Assembly: GCF_001854805.1 (NCBI RefSeq)
Contig: NZ_MBLO01000263.1
Coordinates: 53,886 to 117,885, forward strand
Length of the DNA stretch: 64,000 bases
Source: Pseudofrankia coriaricola
GTDB taxonomy: Bacteria; Actinomycetota; Actinomycetes; Frankiales; Frankiaceae
Direction: 5' to 3'
In this document: positions 25,745 to 34,070 of the stretch, in pieces
How the letters are laid out: the number at the start of each line of letters is the position of its first letter
Position numbering within the stretch: the stretch's first letter is position 1
Program-made: the position numbers and the translations under genes
The notes under the pieces: generated by a model
The model's input: only the letters and a program-made list of their open reading frames with translations
Databases searched by the model: none
Told to the model about the DNA's origin: nothing

Positions 25745-25844
25745 GTTAGCTCCTCTCGCCGAGGTCACGTCTCGGCCATATAGGAAGGGCATGTCCACCA
25801 TCGCCCTCGGGAACGTCGCCGATCACTCGTAGAGCCGCTCACAG

Positions 25845-26339
25845 CTACCCGGCGCCGAGGCGCGCGTATCGACTGCGGTAGTACAGGAGCGGCGTGACCT
25901 GCTCATCCTCGACCGCGTGTTCGTCGATTCTGCCGATCACGATCGTGTGGTCGCCGGCCTCGTGCAGGGTCTCGATCCGGCAGTCCATCCATGACGCGAC
26001 CCCGGGCAGGATGGGCGCGCCGGAGCCCGACGGCCGCCAGCCGATGCCTCGGAAGCGGTCATCGCTCCGGCCGGTGAACTGGCGCGACAGCTCCTCCTGG
26101 TGCTCCGCGAGGATGTTCACGCAGAACCGGCCGGTGGCGCGGATCGCCGGCCAGGTCGTTGAGGTCCGCGCAGCGCAGAACAGCACAAGCGGCGGAGTCA
26201 GCGAGACCGCGCTGAAGGAGTTGGCGGTCAGGCCGACCGGGCCGTCCGTCGGGTGGACCGCGGTGACGATCGCGATGCCCGTGGCGAACGTGCCGAGTGT
26301 GTCGCGGTAGGCACGTGTGTGCACCTCGGTCTGGCTCAT
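25845..26339 (-). CDS. Flavin reductase (HpaC/NtaB-like)
   Basis: A 164-residue flavin reductase-like protein: FATGIAIVTAVHPTDGPVGLTANSFSAVSLTPPLVLFC is the family's FMN-binding N-terminal half, then GRFCVNILAEHQEELSRQF and DHTIVIGRIDEHAVED. It supplies reduced flavin to a partner monooxygenase; the LLM gene at 21763 carries the same type of operator pair. ATG at 26339 overlaps the stop of a 15-codon leader frame (ATGA), so translation is likely coupled. The ribosome-binding site of the gene itself is weak. Confidence 0.9.
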   Translation of the reverse strand: MSQTEVHTRAYRDTLGTFATGIAIVTAVHPTDGPVGLTANSFSAVSLTPPLVLFCAARTSTTWPAIRATGRFCVNILAEHQEELSRQFTGRSDDRFRGIGWRPSGSGAPILPGVASWMDCRIETLHEAGDHTIVIGRIDEHAVEDEQVTPLLYYRSRYARLGAG

Positions 26340-26383
26340 CGGCGCGCCATGTGGATGAAGGGAGTTGGGTCGAGGGCGGTCAT
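26336..26383 (-). CDS. Possible leader peptide MTALDPTPFIHMARR
   Basis: A 15-residue frame with GAGG five bases before its ATG (26383). Its TGA overlaps the ATG of the flavin reductase as ATGA. The true ribosome-binding site of the reductase may thus act through this leader. Short, so coding status is uncertain. Confidence 0.4.
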   Translation of the reverse strand: MTALDPTPFIHMARR

Positions 26384-26439
26384 GACGACCTCGCATTCGG
26401 CGTTCGCGGGCCGAGTGTTCGCGGCCCCGAGTCCACATT

Positions 26440-26503
26440 GTTTGCAATAGCAAACGTTTGAATTGTTTTAACAAACGTAATCATCCTCGCGAGCCCGTGT
26501 CAA
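26440..26503 (-). promoter_or_regulatory. Promoter and tandem IclR-type operators of the flavin reductase gene
   Basis: On the minus strand TTGACA (26503-26498), about 15-16 bp, then GATTAC (26482-26477). Next come AATTGTTTTAACAAAC (26461-26476) and GTTTGCAATAGCAAAC (26440-26455), plus-strand reading, exactly 21 bp apart. The second is a strong palindrome, GTTTG-6-CAAAC. The arrangement equals that at the LLM and IclR promoters. Confidence 0.75.
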
Positions 26504-26530
26504 CCGAGATCTCACCCGTCCGGGCCGGCA

Positions 26531-26595
26531 TTGACATCGCCGCCCACAGACCTACACTGGTCGCTATAGCAATCGGCATGTTTGGTATAGCGATC
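26531..26595 (+). promoter_or_regulatory. Promoter and tandem operators of the iclR-type gene
   Basis: TTGACA (26531-26536), 16-bp spacer, TACACT (26553-26558). The 16-mers GGTCGCTATAGCAATC (26559-26574) and GTTTGGTATAGCGATC (26580-26595) are offset by exactly 21 bp. The first covers the expected transcription start, so autorepression is likely. Confidence 0.7.
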
Positions 26596-26744
26596 GAGAG
26601 CCTTGCGAGACCCGACCTCGTTCACAAGACGGACGTCCCGGCCTGCCGGCCGTCCGAGACAGCGGGCCGCGGGGGTAGTCGTGGGCCGGCCGGGTCGGTC
26701 CGGCGCCTCGGTCGCCGGCCGCGAGCGATGACAGGAGTGCGTTG

Positions 26745-27659
26745 ATGCCCCGGCCAGCTCCCGGCGTCGAACGGACCGTCGCCCTCATCACCTTCCTGAG
26801 CGCGCATCCCGACCAACTGTTCGGCCTGTCCGACCTCGCGCGCCGCCTCGACCTGAACAAGGCGACCGCCCACGCCATGCTGGCCGCACTCACCGACGCC
26901 GGCTGGTTGGCGCGGGACGTCGTCGACAAGACCTACCGTCTCGGACCCGCCCTCATCGCGGTCGGCGACGCGGCCGGCGGGCCCGAACGCCGTGCGCTGG
27001 AGCTGGCCCGGCCACACATGCGCCGGCTTCGCGACGAACTCGGCGTCCAGGTCGTCGCGAGCACCGCCCACGGCGACGACATCGTGATCCTCGCCGTGGA
27101 GAGCCACGCCGACGCACCCGCCGGCCTGGGATCACGGCCCGGCTCCCGGGTGCCACTCTCGCCACCGCTGGGCACGGTCTTCGTCGCCTGGTCCGAAACG
27201 GCAACCGTCGAATCGTGGCTGCGACGGCTCAACACTCGTCTCGACGACCACCGCCTCGGCGCCTACCGTGACGTCATCAAGACGATCCGCCGACGCGGAT
27301 ACACCGTCGCGCTCGAGGACGATCGCCGCGACGGCCTCAGCACCGCGCTCCACACCCTCGCTGACAACGATGGCGACGCCGAGGTCCGCGCGGCGGTCGA
27401 ACGCGTACTCCAGGCCATGAGCACCCGCGACGACTACCTTCTCGCCGACCTCGACGGCATCGAGTCCCATCAGCTCAGCATGATCAGCGCGCCCATTTTC
27501 GACACCGCGGGCCGCGTCTGCCTGGCGTTGACCCTCAGTGGCTTCCCTCGAAACCTGAGGTCCCAGGAGGTCGAGCCCTATGGCCAGCGACTTACCGACG
27601 TGACTTCGAAGATCACCAAGAGGAGCGGCGGCCGCGCGCCCGACGAGAGCTTCTCCTAA
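26745..27659 (+). CDS. IclR family transcriptional regulator
   Basis: A 304-residue IclR regulator: N-terminal winged helix (VERTVALITFLSAHPDQLFGLSDLARRLDLNKATAHAML), then a C-terminal GAF-like effector domain (ELGVQVVASTAHGDDIVILA ... RRRGYTVALEDDRRDG ... APIFDTAGRVCLALTLSGF). ATG 26745 with AGGAG eight bases upstream. It is divergent from the flavin reductase gene, and its own promoter has the tandem operators, so it is the likely regulator of the 21.7-26.3 kb genes. Its stop overlaps that of the convergent acyl-CoA ligase gene by 3 bp. Confidence 0.94.
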   Translation: MPRPAPGVERTVALITFLSAHPDQLFGLSDLARRLDLNKATAHAMLAALTDAGWLARDVVDKTYRLGPALIAVGDAAGGPERRALELARPHMRRLRDELGVQVVASTAHGDDIVILAVESHADAPAGLGSRPGSRVPLSPPLGTVFVAWSETATVESWLRRLNTRLDDHRLGAYRDVIKTIRRRGYTVALEDDRRDGLSTALHTLADNDGDAEVRAAVERVLQAMSTRDDYLLADLDGIESHQLSMISAPIFDTAGRVCLALTLSGFPRNLRSQEVEPYGQRLTDVTSKITKRSGGRAPDESFS

Positions 27660-29311
27660 CCCGGTCCAGCGGCCGCCAGGCGCGCGCCGACCGAACGCCG
27701 CAGCGCCGCCTTTACGATCTTCGCTGTCGACGTCCGGGGGAAGTCATCCACCGCGGCGAGGTACTCCGGTAGCTTCTGCCGGCCCAGGCCGGCGTCGAGG
27801 AGCCGCCCGCGCACGTCGTCGAGGCCGGGCGCGGGCGTCCCTGGCGCCATCCGCAGCACGGCGCCCACCTTCTCGCCGAGCCGGGCGTCCGGAATCGAGA
27901 TCACAGCGACCTCCAGAAGGCCGGGCACGGTCCGCAGCAGCAGCTCCTCGACCTCGGCCGCGCTGACGTTCTCGCCACCCCGGATGATGATGTCCTTCTT
28001 GCGGTCCGTGATCGTGAGGCACCCGTCGTCATCGAGCACGCCGACGTCCTCGGTGCGGTACCAGCCGTCGGCATCGAACGCGCGGGCCGTGAGCTCCGGA
28101 TCGGTGTAGCCGACGCAGCAGTCCGGCCCACGTGACCAGATCTCCCCGGCCGTGCCCAAGGGCACCGGTCGACCGTCGTCGTCGAGCAGTCTGATCTCGA
28201 CTCCGGGCATCGGTGGGCCGTCGGTGCGCAGCCTCCACCGGGCGTCGTCCTTGTGCCGCGATCCCGTGATCGACGGGTGCTCGGTCGAACCGAAGCTGCG
28301 CAGCACCGAGATCCCGGCCGCGGTCGCCCGTTCCGCGACGGTTACTGGCACGGCCGATCCGCCGAGCCCGACGTTGCGCATAAGGCTTAGGTGGTCGTTG
28401 GTCAGGTCGGGGTGGTCCAGGAGGCTCGTGAGAAAGAACGTCGACCCGGTCCCGGCCGCCAGTCCCCAGGTCAGGATGGTGGACAGCACCCGAGCGGGGT
28501 CCCAGACGTCGATCAGGTGCACCGGCATGGCATTGACAGCGGGCAGGAGAAGCCCGGTGAGCATGCCCATGAAATGACCGACAGGGGCGCCGACCAGCGA
28601 GGGCAGCCCACCGCTGGCGTTCATGTAGTCGAGGTGCAGGAGCTCCGCTCCGAGTGTGTTGTGGGAGTGCACGACTCCCTTCGGATCGGCCGTCGTGCCC
28701 GAGGTGTAGGCGACGACCACGGCGCTGTCCGGGTCGGCGTCGACCGGCCCGGCCAGGGCGGGGCCGGTCGCCAACGCGTCGAAGGGCACGGCGTTCGCGG
28801 GCAGCGGTCCGTCGGCTCCCCCGACGACCGCCACTGTCTTCAGTGAGTGGACGCCGTCCACGACCTTCGGGAGATCCGCCAGAAAGTCGCGTCGCCCGAA
28901 CCGAGCCGCCGTGACGAACGCGACCACCTCCGTGCGGCGAAGGATGTACGAGACCTCCTTGACGCCGTAGAAATGCACGATCGGTACCACGACGGCGCCT
29001 AGGAAAGAGGAGGCGTAGAAGACGACGGCGGCCTCCGCCCAGTTGGGCAGCTGGAAGGCGACCGCGTCGCCTGGGCGCACTCCGCGCGCGGCCAGCCCAC
29101 CGGCCACCGCGAGCGCCCGCTCTCGCAGCTCGCCGAAGGTCCCCTTCCAGGGCCGCTCCAGTGAATGGACATGGAAGTCCTGCGAGGCGTGGTCGCGAAG
29201 AGCCCTGTCGATCTTCGCGCCGAACGTCGTGTCGTCCCACAGGCCGGCTCGCCGCCATTCGGCGGTCAAGCCGACCGGTACTGGTCGGACCGGCCATCGC
29301 TGTGCTGACAT
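27656..29311 (-). CDS. AMP-dependent acyl-CoA synthetase/ligase
   Basis: A 551-residue ANL-superfamily enzyme that activates a carboxylic acid to its acyl-AMP and CoA thioester. The P-loop YTSGTTADPKGVVHSHN, FGSTEHPS, GWYRTEDVGVLDDDG (A7/A8 aspartate), KDIIIRGGENV and the C-terminal catalytic Lys531 (RTSTAKIVK) are present. AAGGAG precedes the ATG. It is convergent with the IclR gene. It could activate the acid product of the neighbouring oxidative pathway (inference). Confidence 0.93.
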   Translation of the reverse strand: MSAQRWPVRPVPVGLTAEWRRAGLWDDTTFGAKIDRALRDHASQDFHVHSLERPWKGTFGELRERALAVAGGLAARGVRPGDAVAFQLPNWAEAAVVFYASSFLGAVVVPIVHFYGVKEVSYILRRTEVVAFVTAARFGRRDFLADLPKVVDGVHSLKTVAVVGGADGPLPANAVPFDALATGPALAGPVDADPDSAVVVAYTSGTTADPKGVVHSHNTLGAELLHLDYMNASGGLPSLVGAPVGHFMGMLTGLLLPAVNAMPVHLIDVWDPARVLSTILTWGLAAGTGSTFFLTSLLDHPDLTNDHLSLMRNVGLGGSAVPVTVAERATAAGISVLRSFGSTEHPSITGSRHKDDARWRLRTDGPPMPGVEIRLLDDDGRPVPLGTAGEIWSRGPDCCVGYTDPELTARAFDADGWYRTEDVGVLDDDGCLTITDRKKDIIIRGGENVSAAEVEELLLRTVPGLLEVAVISIPDARLGEKVGAVLRMAPGTPAPGLDDVRGRLLDAGLGRQKLPEYLAAVDDFPRTSTAKIVKAALRRSVGARLAAAGPG

Positions 29312-29584
29312 GGGGTCTCCTTGGGACCGACTGCGCCGTCGGTGAGGGCGCGGCGACGTTCGGTTGACGGAACGGGCCGCCGGCGATGTCGCCCACGCAG
29401 CGCGACAACGCGGCTGTTCGCGATGCTGGCGCCGTCCCCGGCAGGGTTGTGGGACCGCCTGGAACCCACCGCGCGATGGGCGCGGCGCTCGGCCGAGAAA
29501 CAGGCGACTAGTGGGTGGAGCTGGGGCGTTCCTCGACGGACCCGCCGGCGGTGTCCACCCCAGGCTCGAGCGATCTGTCGTGGA
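29312..29584. other. Spacer between acyl-CoA ligase and TetR
   Basis: No supported gene or strong signal seen. Confidence 0.4.
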
Positions 29585-30235
29585 TCATGGTGTTCGGCTG
29601 GGAACGCCCGAACGGCTGATGCCGCCCAGGCAGAAGTCCCAGAGGTAGTCGCCGAGGTCGTCCAGTGGCCGGGGCCCGCGGGCGAACGCGTAGTGGTGGA
29701 ACACGGACATCGCGAACTGGGCGATCGTCTCCGCGTCCCGTCCGGAGTCGCTCGGTGGCAGCAGGCCCGCGTCCTGAGCCGCTCTCAGGTCTCGTTCGAT
29801 CAGGTCGACGAAGGGCCGGTCGGCGGCTGCTATCTCGTCCGGGAATCGCTCGCGTAGCCGCCAGTGCTCGGAGGTCACGAACCGGGCCAGGGATGGATTG
29901 TCGGTCAGTGGGGCGACGACCGACAGGAGATGGTGTCGCAGCCGTGCCATCGGGTCGGGGAGCTCGCGCGCGGCCTGCTCGTATCCCTCGGTGGACTCAG
30001 CCACGATGTCCTCGATGGCGGCGAGGAGCAGCTGGTCCTTTCCGGCGAAGTGCCGGTAGAAGGTCTGCATGGACACGCCCGCCTCCTTCACGAGGTCCTG
30101 CGTCGTGAAGGAGGATCCCTTGACGGCGATCAGGCGGCGGGCGGCGTCGACAAGGTCGCGCGTCTGTTGGATGGTTCGCGAGCGAGCGCGAGACATCACC
30201 GGCGACCGCTCAGCGGCGCGTTCGGCCCTGCTCAT
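29585..30235 (-). CDS. TetR family transcriptional regulator
   Basis: A 216-residue TetR regulator. Helix-turn-helix FTTQDLVKEAGVSMQTFYRHFAGKDQ is near residues 42-67. The remainder is a helical effector domain. It is the last gene of the long minus-strand operon beginning with the CaiB-like gene at 38591, 10 bp after the nitroreductase stop, so it probably regulates that operon. ATG at 30235; a second in-frame ATG (SPVMSR) 12 codons later is also possible. Confidence 0.9.
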   Translation of the reverse strand: MSRAERAAERSPVMSRARSRTIQQTRDLVDAARRLIAVKGSSFTTQDLVKEAGVSMQTFYRHFAGKDQLLLAAIEDIVAESTEGYEQAARELPDPMARLRHHLLSVVAPLTDNPSLARFVTSEHWRLRERFPDEIAAADRPFVDLIERDLRAAQDAGLLPPSDSGRDAETIAQFAMSVFHHYAFARGPRPLDDLGDYLWDFCLGGISRSGVPSRTP

Positions 30236-30245
30236 GACAGGAACG

Positions 30246-30689
30246 TTACCTTTGCTCGGCAGGCGACAGCACCACGACGGGAATGGGCCGCTCCGTGCGC
30301 GCCTGGTAGGTGTCATAGTTCGGCCAGATCGCCGTCAGGATCTCCCATAGCCGCGGCTTGTCCGCGGTCGCGGCCGTAGCCGCGCGGACTTTCCGCCGCT
30401 CGGCGCGGACCTGGATCTCGACCTCGGGTCTGGCGACCAGGTTCCGGTACCACTCGGGATGCTCGGCAGATCCGCCCTTGGAGGCCACGACCAGGTGGTC
30501 GTCCCCGTCGCGGGCGAAGATGAGCGCCGTGGTCCGGGGCAGGCCGCTGTGCCGCCCGGTCGTGGTCAGGAGCAGGATCGGCACGCCGTTCCACTCGTAG
30601 CCGACCTCGCCGCCGGTCTCCTGGTAGCGCCGCACATGCTCGGGGCCCACGAGGGCGAGGTCGGGAGGCCGGTAGCCCGGTGAGTTCAT
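30246..30689 (-). CDS. Deazaflavin (F420)-dependent nitroreductase-family protein
   Basis: A 147-residue DDN-family protein with the split-barrel fold: PILLLTTTGRHSGLPRTTAL at about 37-56, EHPEWYRNLVARPEVEIQV and WPNYDTYQARTERPIPVVVLSP at the end. These use F420H2 to reduce nitro compounds or quinones. ATG at 30689 with AGAAGGG upstream. The upstream longer frame is a P450 shadow. It lies 32 bp after the P450 gene in the same operon; a quinone or enone acceptor is possible. Confidence 0.88.
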   Translation of the reverse strand: MNSPGYRPPDLALVGPEHVRRYQETGGEVGYEWNGVPILLLTTTGRHSGLPRTTALIFARDGDDHLVVASKGGSAEHPEWYRNLVARPEVEIQVRAERRKVRAATAATADKPRLWEILTAIWPNYDTYQARTERPIPVVVLSPAEQR

Positions 30690-30721
30690 GGAGATGCCCT
30701 TCTGGTGACCCGTGGCCGGCG

Positions 30722-31966
30722 TCAGCCGAACAGCACGGGGATCTCGGTCGCGCCGCGCTCGTACATCCCGATCAACGCCGGCGGCGGCGCGTCCGGGTCG
30801 AGCCGCAGGTTCGGCAGCCGGTCCAGCAACGCGCCGATGCCGACCGCCATCTCGGCGCGGGCGACGTGCATGCCCAGGCAGATGTGCGGGCCGCCGCCGA
30901 AGCCGAGCGAGCGCTTCAGCGGGCGGGTGATGTCGAACTCGTCCGGGCGCTCCCAGCGGGCCGGGTCCCGGTTCGCGGCACCGACACACAGGTGCAGCAC
31001 CGACCCCTTGGGCAGGTGCACGCCGTGGAAGTCGACATCCCGGGTGACCCAGCGGGAGAACATCGGATCCGTGGGCGTCCAGCGCACCGATTCCTCGATG
31101 GCCGCGCGCAGCAGCGCACGGTCCTCGCGGACCGCGGCCAGCACGTCCGGCCGGGTCAGCAGGGCGGTCAGCGTGATGCCCATCTGCTTCCAGGTCGTGC
31201 CGGAGCCCGCGAGCAGCAGCAGGATGGCGAACGAGTAGATCTCGGCGTCGGAGAGCCGATGCCTGACTCCGTCCTCGTCGGTGATCTCCGCCTCGACGAG
31301 GACACTGATCAGATCGTCCTGGGGCTGTTCGCGGCGCGCGGCGACGATCGGGGCGATGATCTCGACGACCTTCGCCGGCTGATTGAGGACCTCCCGCAAC
31401 GCCAGGGCCTGGTCGACCGGGACGCCGAAGCTGCTGGTGATCGTCAGTACCGGGATGGCGGCGCAGAAGTCGACGTTGAGCTCGGCGCGGCCCTCGTCGA
31501 CGAAGCCGTCGATCAGGTCACGGACCGTCTCCTCGATCCATCTGCCGCCCCACCACTTGGCCTTCGCCGGCACGAACGACGGCTGGACGAGGGCGCGGTA
31601 GCGGCGGTGCCGGTTCCCGCCCATCGTCAGCATGCTGGACTCGAACCCGATGCCGTCGTCCGGGCCGGCCTCGCCCGTCGACGAGGAGAACAGCTCCTCG
31701 TTCCGGTAGACCTCGTCGCACGCCGCGAAGCTGAACGTGGAGAAGTGCGGGCGGTCCGGTTCCGGCAGGCCGTGGAAGAAGGCGTGCCCCTGGTAGCCGG
31801 TCAGCTCATGGACCGTGCCCTCGTGGACAACGGCCCGCTCCCGCAGCTCCCGCCAGACGGGATTGGGGTCGGCCGTGAAGTCGCCGCCGACATAGGTGTT
31901 GTAGCTGCTGCGCAGGTCGAACAGCCGGCGGACCCGGTCCCGGTCGAGAAGATGGGTGGTCGTCAT
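30722..31966 (-). CDS. Cytochrome P450
   Basis: A 414-residue soluble bacterial P450. The haem-binding loop FGGGPHICLG has Cys363 as thiolate ligand. The I-helix is LLLLAGSGTTWKQMG, the ExxR is in ALIRAAIEESVRW. Mid-range length fits the CYP class that uses ferredoxin; no ferredoxin gene is adjacent. It starts four bases after the SDR stop with AGGTGA upstream. Substrate not predictable, but the operon (CoA-transferase, thiolase, ALDH) suggests hydroxylation of a hydrophobic acid or alcohol. Confidence 0.95.
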   Translation of the reverse strand: MTTTHLLDRDRVRRLFDLRSSYNTYVGGDFTADPNPVWRELRERAVVHEGTVHELTGYQGHAFFHGLPEPDRPHFSTFSFAACDEVYRNEELFSSSTGEAGPDDGIGFESSMLTMGGNRHRRYRALVQPSFVPAKAKWWGGRWIEETVRDLIDGFVDEGRAELNVDFCAAIPVLTITSSFGVPVDQALALREVLNQPAKVVEIIAPIVAARREQPQDDLISVLVEAEITDEDGVRHRLSDAEIYSFAILLLLAGSGTTWKQMGITLTALLTRPDVLAAVREDRALLRAAIEESVRWTPTDPMFSRWVTRDVDFHGVHLPKGSVLHLCVGAANRDPARWERPDEFDITRPLKRSLGFGGGPHICLGMHVARAEMAVGIGALLDRLPNLRLDPDAPPPALIGMYERGATEIPVLFG

Positions 31967-31970
31967 CGGA

Positions 31971-32759
31971 TCACCTGGCCACGTATCCGCCGTCGATGGG
32001 CAGCAGCACGCCGGTGATGTTGGCGGCGCGGTCCGAGGCCAGGAAGACGGCCGCCTCGGCGCAGTCCTCGACGGTGATCGGGCGGCCGAGCGGGTGCATG
32101 GCGCCGACCTGCTGGGCGGTCCGTTCCCGCGTCTCGGGACTGTCCGGCATGCCGCCGGCCGCCATGAACCTCGTCGCCGGCATGCCCGCCGGGCAGATGG
32201 CGTTGGCGCGGATGCCGAAGGGTGCTCCCTCGATCGCCACGGCGCGGGTCAGCTGGTGGACCGCGGCCTTGGTGGCGCCGTAGACGGAGCCGCCCCAGGA
32301 GACGAGCCCGGCGACCGAGCCGGTGTTGACGATCACGCCGCCGTCGCCCTGGTCGCGGAACCTCAGCACGGCCTGGCGCGATCCGAGGAACACCCCGCGC
32401 AGGTTGACCCCGACGAGGCGGTCGAAGTCGGCGACAGTGTGATCGGTGAGCCCGGAGCCGAACCGCGGCGTCGGGATTCCCGCGTTGTTGAACATGACGT
32501 CGAGCCGGCCGAACTGGTCCACGGCGGCCGCGACCATCGCGGCCACGTCACCTTCCGTGGCCACGTCGCAGGCGACCGCGACGGCGGTGCCGCCGGCCGC
32601 CTCGATCAGCCGGACGGTCTCCTTGGCGGAGCCGAGGTCGATGTCGGCGCACACGACGCGGGCGCCCTCCTCGGCGAACCTCAGGGCCGACGCACGACCG
32701 ACGCCCGACCCGGCGCCGGTCACGACCGTGCTCTTGCCGTCGAGCAGGGTGGTGGTCAC
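31971..32759 (-). CDS. SDR family oxidoreductase
   Basis: A 262-residue classical SDR: VTGAGSGVGRA, NNAGI, catalytic Ser (TGSVAGL) and YGATK, ending IDGGYVAR. The GTG start at 32759 has AAGGAGGAAG six bases upstream; longer frames upstream are shadows. Four bases upstream of the P450, 65 bp downstream of the Amidohydro_2 gene. Confidence 0.92.
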   Translation of the reverse strand: MTTTLLDGKSTVVTGAGSGVGRASALRFAEEGARVVCADIDLGSAKETVRLIEAAGGTAVAVACDVATEGDVAAMVAAAVDQFGRLDVMFNNAGIPTPRFGSGLTDHTVADFDRLVGVNLRGVFLGSRQAVLRFRDQGDGGVIVNTGSVAGLVSWGGSVYGATKAAVHQLTRAVAIEGAPFGIRANAICPAGMPATRFMAAGGMPDSPETRERTAQQVGAMHPLGRPITVEDCAEAAVFLASDRAANITGVLLPIDGGYVAR

Positions 32760-32824
32760 GCTTCCTCCTTCCGTGATGTGTGGTCGCCGGCGGCAGTCAC
32801 CATGGCGATGGCGCCACCGGTCAT

Positions 32825-34033
32825 TCAGATCCCCGCCAGCACGGGTGGGGTGGCGGGGGTGAACCGGTAGAGGCGTTCGGCGTTGCCGCGCAGCAGCTTG
32901 TACTGGGTTTCGGCCGGCAGGCGGCTGATGATGTTCTTCACGGTCTGGATGCAGTTGGGCCAGGTGGAGTCGGAGTGCGGGTAGTCGGTTTCGCACATGA
33001 TGTTGTCCTCGCCGATCTCGGCGAGGCTGGCGATGCCGTGGTGGTCCTCGATGAAGCAACCGAAGATGTGGTCGCGGAAGGTGGCGCGGATGTCGAGGGT
33101 GTCGAGGTCGACGCCGGTCACGCCGTCGTGGTCCGCGAACTTCGTGCCTCGCTGGACCCAGTAGCGCTGCTTGTCGAGGACCTGCTCGGCGCGCTCCAGG
33201 TAGTACGGCATCCAGCCGATCTCGCCCTCGGACAGGGCGATCTTCAGCTTGGGGAAGCGCTGGAACATGCCGGAGAACAGCCAGGACAGCATGGTTCCGG
33301 AGGTCCGCATGGCGCCCCAGGTGAGGTTCGCCATGAACGGAGTGTTGGAGGCGATCTTCGGTACCTGGGACGACGAGCCGACGTGCATCGAGACCACCAT
33401 CCGCAGGTCGTTGGCGGCGGCCATGACCGGGTCCCAGTAGCCGGACGGATCGTGGATCGTCGGCAGGCCCAGCGGCTCCGGGTTCTCCGAGAACGCGAAC
33501 GTGGTCGCGCCCTTCGCCGCGCAGCGCTCCATCTCCTTGACGGCCAGGGCGGGGTCCCACAACGGGATCAGGACGAGCGGGATGTAGCGGCCAGGCGCCG
33601 CGCCGCACCATTCCTCGAGCATCCAGTCGTTGTAGGCACGCAGGCAGACCAGCCCGAAGTCCCGGTCGGATGCCTCGTAGAACATCTGCCCGCAGAACCG
33701 AGGGAGCGTCGGGAAGCACAGCGACGCGAGGACCCCGGCCTGGTCCATGTCCTTGAGGCGCTCGGCGGCGTCGTAGCAGCCCGGGCGCATCTCGCTGTAG
33801 GACAGCGGCTCTGGGGAGAACTCCTCCTTCGACTTGCCCGCCACCGCGGACAGGCCCGAGGAGGGGAACCGCTTGCCGTCATAGACCCACACGTCCATGC
33901 CGTCGTCGTCGAACTCCATGTGGGGAGCGCGGTCGCGGTCCTTGGCGGCGACCCGGTCGACCCACAGGTGCGGCGGTTCCAGCACGTGGTCGTCGACCGA
34001 GATCAGCCAGTCGAGGTTCAGGTCCGAGGTCAT
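32825..34033 (-). CDS. Amidohydrolase family 2 (Amidohydro_2) protein
   Basis: A 402-residue ACMSD-like protein: ISVDDHVLEPPHLWVDRV near the N-terminus (Asp-Asp-His in place of DxHxH), VSMHVGSSSQV with central His, and the C-terminal ETDYPHSDSTWPN metal-binding segment. AAGGAGAAG precedes the ATG. Third paralogue in the window; such genes are abundant in actinobacteria that degrade steroids and aromatics. Role in this operon is undetermined. Confidence 0.9.
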   Translation of the reverse strand: MTSDLNLDWLISVDDHVLEPPHLWVDRVAAKDRDRAPHMEFDDDGMDVWVYDGKRFPSSGLSAVAGKSKEEFSPEPLSYSEMRPGCYDAAERLKDMDQAGVLASLCFPTLPRFCGQMFYEASDRDFGLVCLRAYNDWMLEEWCGAAPGRYIPLVLIPLWDPALAVKEMERCAAKGATTFAFSENPEPLGLPTIHDPSGYWDPVMAAANDLRMVVSMHVGSSSQVPKIASNTPFMANLTWGAMRTSGTMLSWLFSGMFQRFPKLKIALSEGEIGWMPYYLERAEQVLDKQRYWVQRGTKFADHDGVTGVDLDTLDIRATFRDHIFGCFIEDHHGIASLAEIGEDNIMCETDYPHSDSTWPNCIQTVKNIISRLPAETQYKLLRGNAERLYRFTPATPPVLAGI

Positions 34034-34070
34034 TTCTTCTCCTTTGGGTCGGTGGGTCCCCGGGAGCGCC

